From Calliopum simillimum (Eukaryota; Arthropoda; Insecta; Diptera; Lauxaniidae): a DNA stretch of 64,000 bases. The notes below the pieces were generated by a model that was not told where the DNA came from, made no database searches, and saw nothing but the letters and a program-made list of their open reading frames with translations. A program made the translations under genes and the position numbers. Below are positions 57,900-64,000 of this stretch, piece by piece (the stretch's first letter is position 1; each line of letters opens with the position of its first letter). The stretch spans positions 96,734,897-96,798,896 of the forward strand of contig OX638370.1 in NCBI GenBank assembly GCA_951812925.1. Direction: 5' to 3'.

Positions 57900-60800
57900 A
57901 CAGTTCTTTTGAATAAAAATATAGCCAAATGTGCCTCAATGATGTTCATTGGCTGGTCGCGCATAAAAGAAATGTTATAAAATGTATAAATGACTTTATA
58001 CAGTTTTGCTGTTATAAGGTTTTGCTGTTGTAGAGTTTACTAGCTGAAATATCTACAATATGTACTATGCTGATCTTTTGCACAAAAGAATCTGCTGTAA
58101 CAAAGTTTTGCTGTTATAGTGTTTAGATTTTGTAGAGTTTCTTGACTTAAATTTAAAGTTCTGTTAGTCAAGATGTATAATTTTGATTCATACTTAGCTG
58201 TTTTCTTGAACTGTACTTTATAGCAACTCTGCTACTGAATATGCCGTCACATTTATACCCCTAACATGGACGAAATTAAAACATCAAGTCGTTCATCTGC
58301 ACCATTATATAGAGGAGAGTACACGTCCCACTGGAGTATTCATTAAATTTACAATGTCTAGAGCTCAATACTTATGAAACAAGGACCACTCTAACACTAA
58401 AGCCAACAGCAACATAGCATGCATCATTTTGGAGAAAAGGAAACGCGCGATGTGGCAAAATTTTACTTCATCATGCGGTTTAAAGATGGCAACAGCAGGC
58501 GAAAGTAACCATAATGGCTGACAACAAAGCTGGCAACACCGGAAGTCGTATAAGGCAATGAAGTAAAGCGAGGGAGTGCAGACTAAGAGCGCGCGATTCA
58601 CAACGAGCAAAAAAGTCAGGATGCGGAAGTGAGTTTTTTTTTTTTTTAAATAAAGGAAGAAGAAAGCGAAACAGTAAAAGATGAAGAAAATATTAAGCAG
58701 CACAACGCGCACAAATGTGTTGCCAAAAATCTGCATCTAATTTAAAAAGCACAAGAAAAAAGTACTAAAGCAATAGTTGTTGGCGGCGGGTGTAAAAAGG
58801 ATATATGGTATAAATGGATGAATTGCTTGATGGTTGCGCCAATTTGAAGTCAGCGGTTCTTGATGCTACTATACTTAATATTTATGTATATAGGGACGGG
58901 ACAAGGTATACCGTCGACGACGAATGAAAAATGATAAAATGCGCATATTGTGTTCCATTTTCTACTTTGTCTATTCCTCTACACCACCCTAACTACTTTT
59001 TGCTAATACTTATGCATGAACACAAGCGTGACTGACTTGAAGAATATAAATTTAATATTTTTATATGGTTCTTGACGACGACGAAGGCAATGGGTATTGA
59101 AGGATTTATTAGATTTCGTGTGCTGTAGCAGCAAGCAGTTGAAAGTCGTCGATGAAAAGAAGGAAACAGACAGCTCCAGAGTGATACGTGATGTGTGAGG
59201 CATAGATAGTATTGCTGAAAGCACTTTTATGCCAAATTAAAGTAATTTATTTTGTATTAGCCATAAAAATTTTTGATTTAACGACTTTTTAGTGGAGCAT
59301 ACAAGAGAATCTGATTTTATGAGGCTCGGCTGCAATAGGGTTTCATAAGTGTCTTTATAGTTTACACTTTAAAGAACTAAATCGATGTAAAGTTATTGCT
59401 GCGAACTAAGCCAGTTTGTAAACGAAAAAGCTTAATAATCTATTTTCACAATTTTTGCTGTTTTAAGGTTTGACTGTTGTAAGGTTTCAAAGTGTAAATG
59501 TTTAGAAGGAGCGCACACTGGTTCAAAATTCCTAAAAGCTGGCCAAAAGTCGAGACGAAATTTTTTACCTGGGGGTTTGAGGTCGCTGATTACGAATTTG
59601 ATGTTAGACTTTTAAAAAAGAAAATGGCGGATTCAAAATGGCGGACGATTTTCATAAATATTCAACCAAATCTAACAAAAAAATTTACTCGGGGGTTTTT
59701 GGGGTCACTGATTCCGAATCTGATATTAGATTTTTTAAAAACAAAATGGCGGATTAGAAATGGCAAAAAACAACACTTGCACAATTTTTATATCTAATTT
59801 AAAAATTTCTGTCAAAACTTTAACTTTGATAGAGTTGTGTGCAACGTTAAATTGATCTGCATAAGAATGGGTTTTAGATTCCTTTATCATGGAGTATAAG
59901 CTGTATAATAATATAAAAACTATATCATTTCGGGCGAGCATCACATATTAACACTTGGCCAGCAATATGAGTTAAATTTTCGTCTGGTTGCTTCAGACCA
60001 AATCGCGTCAAACAAAAAGGGCAAAAAAAGGCACCTCAATTTTTTTATATGTGATAGAAAAGTTTTCAATCTTCTTAAATCCGAAAAATCTTGGAGTATG
60101 ACGTGGTATAAATTAGTTCTGGGCTTTTTTCATAACCATTGCAAACTGATTTTGTGAAATAATTTGATTTTAAGTTAATCACAATTAACGCAAAAGTATA
60201 AATTATTGCAAGTTTTCAATATAGAGGTTCGATAGTATTTTCTTTTACAAAGAGATTCCACATTCTAACATTAAAATCGGTTCAGTTTTACAGTAACCAC
60301 ACAATTTTTACAGTGAACATTAAATTTTTTTTTTTAACTCACAGAATTTTTCGTCTGAGAAGTGTACTTTTGAAGAAATCCCAAGAGCATTTAAGGAATA
60401 CCTTGATCTTTCTTATAAATTTTTTGAGGTCTACGAAAAACTGTTTTGTCTATACGGTCCATAAAAAGTTAGTTTGAAAAAACTTTTTTTTTCGACTTTT
60501 GGCCAGCTTTTTAGGATTTTGAACCAGTGTGGAGCGTTTTGATATTGAAAATTAAAAAAACTTTGCAAAACCATTGGAATAGATATTACTTTAATTAATT
60601 TCCGATTGATTGATTGAAAAATCTCGCAAAACAAGGTTTTACTCTTATAGTGTTTTGCTGTTGTAGATTTCCCTAGCTGAAATATCTATTAAATGTGCCT
60701 CAATGAGCTTTTCTGGCCAGTAGCTTTTGGGGCATTAAAGAAAATCTGATCTTACAAAGTTTCGCTGTTCCACACTTTCTTGGCTGAAATTTCTCTAATA

Positions 60801-60995
60801 TGTGGCTTAGTAAGCTAATCTGATCATGTACTTGTGGAGCATAAAAGAAAATCTAATGTTACCTAATTTTGCTGTTCTAGAGTTTCCTACCTGAACCAAA
60901 GCCATTCGCTTGTGGAGCATAAAAGAAAATCTGATGTTACAAAATTTTGCTGTTAAAGTGTTTTGCTGTTGTAGAGTTTCTCGAATGAAATTCAA
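57900..60995. repeat. Decayed 115-130 bp repeat array, interrupted
   Basis: Units carry TTTTGCTGTTGTAGAGTTTC, AGCTGAAATATCT, TATGTGCCTCAATGAGC and GGAGCATAAAAGAAAATCTG. They occur at about 57925-58245, 59270-59513 and 60532-60995. The gap between the last two is filled exactly by the Transib-like element 59514-60531. The gap at 58250-59260 is AT-rich DNA with no gene, although a 123-codon minus-strand frame (58365-58736) exists there. Confidence 0.6.
59514..60531. mobile_element. Transib-like nonautonomous element with 5 bp target duplication
   Basis: CACACTGGTTCAAAAT at the left and its complement at the right form inverted ends that continue to about 45 bp (AAAGCTGGCCAAAAGTCGA). GAGCG directly flanks both ends. 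The left interior has two direct copies of GGGGGTTTTTGGGGTC/GAGGTCGCTGATTACGAA plus AAAATGGCGGAT, about 120 bp apart. Termini and internal blocks resemble 29655-32157. No transposase is present. A CAC-starting terminus with a GC-rich 5 bp duplication fits Transib best, but this is inference. Confidence 0.65.
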
Positions 60996-61895
60996 ATTTG
61001 ATTACATCCAAGCCGCAAAAATTAAACAAAAAATGTGTGCTACCCCTTATTTACTTACTTCAACTTGAGTAATCAATGTGAAAAAGAGTAAATATTTTTT
61101 TTTTTTTTTTTAAGTGACCGCTACACAAAAATAATTCCGCTAAACATAAAAAGCAGATGTACAAGTATATGTATATGAATATACATGGAAAAAATAAGGC
61201 CATTCATCAACACTTGTCAGAAGTGCCTTTGTTATTCATTTGTTTTTCTTTTTTTAGAATGTAAAATTAATAGTAAACAGACACCAGCAACTGGTAATAG
61301 AAATAGGCGAGCACAGCACCAAAGCAAAGGGCGATTTGTCGGGCGGTCAGTCGGTCGATGTATGGGGTATGCAATGAGTGTCAGTTACAGTTAAAATTTA
61401 TGAGGCAAAATATGTTTGCGTTATTTATTAAATTAATTTTTTTTTTTACAGTTGAAAGGGTGCAGTGTAATTTAAATAATTAAATTAAGAGAGAATAAAT
61501 ATTTTATCTTGGAAATATTTAGAAAATTTAGGCAATTTCTTACAAAATAAAGGCAGCAGTTTTTTTTTTTTAATGCTTGAATGCATTTATTGAATCTTCT
61601 CATCTTAGGAGACTTCTTTTAATATAGTAAGTAACCCGAGGATGGTTGGACATACCATTCAGAAATCACCCAATAAATCTCTTACGCAAATCTAATGTTT
61701 TTCAAAAATCTATATTCTTATAATTTTATAAATAAATCCATTTCATGTTTCTTTGGAATCTCAGCAAAAGCTTTAACAACAGTATATTTAATTAATTTTT
61801 TTTTTTTTTTTTTTTTGATTATATTTATTCGAACCCAACAAAAGGTTCATTCAAATAAGAGATTAAAACATTTTTGGCTGGTTTAACTTGTTTTG
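60996..61895. other. AT-rich DNA, no gene supported
   Basis: Has long T tracts at 61097-61112 and 61798-61817 and a patch of higher GC at 61310-61370 (GGGCGGTCAGTCGGTCGATG) with no supported gene. Confidence 0.5.
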
Positions 61896-61897
61896 TA

Positions 61898-62155
61898 TAA
61901 AGGTCAAATTAGTTTGGTAAAAGTTTAATTTGGTTTGGATAAAGTTTAGTTTGATTTGGGAGAGGTTTGATTTGAGAAAGGTTTTATTTTATTTTAGAAA
62001 GGTCTAATTTGATGTCAGAAATACTTTAATCTGATTTGAGAAAGGATTAATTTGAATTGAAATAGGTTTAATTTGATTTGAGAAAGGTTTAAATTGTTTT
62101 GGAAAAAGTTAAATTTGATTTGGAAAAAGTTAAATTTGATATGAAAAAATGACAG
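61898..62155. repeat. 18-20 bp minisatellite GGTTTAATTTGATTTG
   Basis: About thirteen degenerate tandem units of the pattern AAAGGTTTAATTTGATTTGG. Both spacing and sequence drift slightly. Confidence 0.9.
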
Positions 62156-62391
62156 TGTAATTTAATTTATTTGCATAAGGGTTAATTTAAAAAAATAAAA
62201 GCAACGAATTATTTTTTTTTTTTTTGGAAAAGGTTTAAATTGGAGTGTTCTGGACAATTTGACATATCTAACGTTAATTTTCTTAGTGCACGTATTTATA
62301 TCTTTAAAAAAGTTTGAATGTCTTAATAAACTGAACGAACTTAAAAGGACCTAAATTCCACATATATCTTGATAGAATCGGCGTCTCTTAG

Positions 62392-62567
62392 TACTAATCC
62401 TATAGGCCAGAAAGATATATGTTTGCATAAATACTACCATGGATTGCGAGCTCTGTTGGAAAATAATGCAGTTATCTTTTCAGCTGAACATCACATGTCT
62501 GTAGATCTGGCAAAAGAGATATCACAAACTCCAAGACGATCCAGAAACAACAGACTTAACGTTCAAG
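62392..62567 (+). CDS. Candidate internal coding exon, unknown protein
   Basis: An acceptor-like GTCTCTTAG precedes 62392 and a donor-like CAAG|GTATAA follows 62567. The 176 bp between stay open in one frame. The predicted peptide has two parts, TNPIGQKDICLHKYYHGLRA and LLENNAVIFSAEHHMSVDLA, followed by KEISQTPRRSRNNRLNVQ. Composition is balanced, with few AT-driven residues, unlike nearly every other frame in the window, and predicted helices alternate with a basic stretch. Start phase 2 and end phase 1 mean it is not a symmetric cassette. No family could be recognised, and no partner exon was found within the remaining 1.4 kb. A transposon-derived fragment is the main alternative. Confidence 0.35.
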
Positions 62568-62639
62568 GTATAAACTTTTTAAAGAATGAATGGACAATAT
62601 GGACAACCCAGACAAACAAACTTTTCATAACTAATTATT

Positions 62640-64000
62640 AACATCAACTATTAGGAAATACTTACTATGAATAGAATCAAGTTTTGACCAATACTTTTGG
62701 AGAAAGTCTTTAACTGGTTTCTTTCTAGAAAACCAGACAGTATTTAAAGAAATTTCGTTACTTACCATAAACTTAAATTAGTGAAAAAATGCGACCAAAA
62801 TTGCTTACCTAAAAAAAAAAGAGAGAAAAATATTAGTTAATTTTAAAACAACTGTCTGTCAGTAAAGAAAATATTAAAAACAAAAAAAAAACCATCCCGA
62901 GTGTTCCATACACAAAAAATAGGGTAAAAATTAGTTCACCCTTGCAGCAATTAAAATGAAATCTCGCAAGTGAATAATTAAGTAATTAGCATAAAAAACA
63001 TATTTTCCTTTTCAGCCAGCGCAGCTATAGCAAAAAAACAAAAAAAAACTCGGAGCTAAAACCAAAAGAAGTAACTCAACTTCAACTGCATGTAATTAAG
63101 TAGTAACAGTCGTCGCAGTAGTAGTAGCAATAGTAGTAGTTGCAATTGCAAAATGTACGAGTAGTTGTAGCAGTTAACCTGTTGCCTGTTGCAGTATAAA
63201 TGTTGCTGCAGCATTGGAGTAACCAACCAACCAACCAACGAACGAGCAACTTAGAGACAGCATCAACCCGGCAGGCCGACCGAACAAGTTCCCTAACAAT
63301 ATGCAATTTTTAAATGCTGCTGGTCGTTGGTGTGCACCCTAGACAACAACAGCAGCAGCAGCAACAAATGCAAATGCAAAAAAAAAGTACAAAAAAAGGG
63401 AAAAATTCCAATAGTGACGACTGGCAGACAGTAGTGCAAAAATAAAACTAAGTAAAATATTCCCCATTTGGCATTATTTTTCTGCGAAACAGCAACAGCT
63501 GCTGCTGTTGTAGAGTTGCAACTTTTTGCAAACGGTGGCAAAAAAAAAATGAATGAATTTCAAGAACACGCCGCGTAATTTATGAAAACGCAAAGCACAT
63601 CACTACTTCAACTACGTTTTGTCAGAATGCTAAAAAAAAAAAGGAGTAAAAATTTCGTGGGCGGAAAGCAGCATAAAAATGTAGTTTATTTGGGGTTAAG
63701 AAATTTTAATGTTGCAAATATTGTTATCATTAGACAGCACGAGAAAACAGTCAGTCTGTTTGTTTGTCCCTGTCTAACTGTTGCAATCCGTTCCGTGGAC
63801 TTACGTTCGGTTAAGTTGCGGGATGTGTACGTGACGAAGCGCCACAATCCAATTAGTTGGTTTTTTCGCCTAATTGACCCTTGCGGTTTTTTTTGTGTTT
63901 TCGCTGGTTTTAATTTTTTGCTCATCCTTCTTTTGGAAATCATAATAAGAACTGCCTTACCAAATGGCTCATACTTTTAAGGGTTGTGAAAAAGAAACTG
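62640..64000. other. CAG/CAA- and GTAGTA-rich DNA at the window end
   Basis: Triplet tracts (CAACAGCAGCAGCAGCAAC near 63350, AGTAGTAGCAATAGTAGTAG near 63118) and a patch of higher GC at 63740-63860 suggest a change in sequence character. The 132-codon plus-strand frame at 63582-63980 is overlapped by an 85-codon minus-strand frame. Neither has a recognised domain, so no gene is called. Confidence 0.4.

Noticed and set aside
58365..58736. 123-codon minus-strand frame
   Set aside because: Hydrophobic, Phe/Leu-rich peptide caused by A-rich plus-strand sequence. No recognisable family.
63582..63980. 132-codon plus-strand frame near the window end
   Set aside because: Starts in an A-rich tract, has no recognised domain and overlaps an open minus-strand frame. 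Could not be distinguished from chance.

Overview
The window looks like nuclear DNA of a higher (cyclorrhaphan) fly, with a tephritid-type genome the best guess. The reasons are very high A+T with long A and T homopolymers, absence of any bacterial gene layout, dipteran-type dispersed repeats (the GGTGCCACGCC direct-repeat family, Helitron-like elements) and fossils of mariner, ITmDD37E, PIF/Harbinger and LINE elements. Nothing in the 64 kb can be named as a host gene. Almost all short open frames are chance frames in AT-rich or repetitive DNA. The window is most simply read as an intergenic region or the interior of a very large intron. Two short stretches have coding-like composition plus plausible splice or start signals (35770-35892 and 62392-62567). 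They are reported as unassigned candidates.

Layout. 1-5.8 kb: plain AT-rich DNA, a Helitron end and a short inverted-repeat element. 5.8-11.4 kb: a direct-repeat block, a roughly 957 bp fold-back element, a degenerate TATCGAAAAA minisatellite and a second, larger palindromic structure. 11.5-22 kb: six traces of a nonautonomous Helitron family across the window, three of them here or just after (one carries a nested mariner), a dispersed palindromic GTGCAC repeat, and a second fold-back element related to the first. 22.9-28.8 kb: minisatellites, a TTAA-flanked MITE, a three-copy family with tRNA-like inverted boxes, and a composite direct-repeat element split by a PIF/Harbinger element with a decayed Myb/SANT ORF. 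29.65-32.16 kb: a Transib-like nonautonomous element containing both a Helitron copy and an ITmDD37E transposase fossil. 34-40.4 kb: two pieces of one LINE family in opposite orientations, another Helitron, and a mariner with roughly 80 bp inverted repeats.

40.4-52.3 kb is mostly unique AT-rich DNA, but it contains eleven matches to a roughly 17-base motif (GTYACTCATACGWCATG) on both strands. No transposon recognised here explains this cluster. An intact-ended, internally deleted mariner lies inside it at 45.6-46.5 kb. 53.4-61 kb holds a TTAA-flanked MITE, a 300 bp tandem duplication, a stretch rich in CTGTTAA, and a decayed roughly 120 bp repeat array interrupted by a second Transib-like element with a 5 bp target duplication. 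The last 3 kb has an 18-20 bp minisatellite, the best exon candidate, and CAG/CAA-rich DNA of the kind seen near fly genes.

There is no operon-like cooperation. The biology visible is layered transposition, with several families represented by multiple copies that share frozen deletions, plus unexplained non-coding motif clusters.
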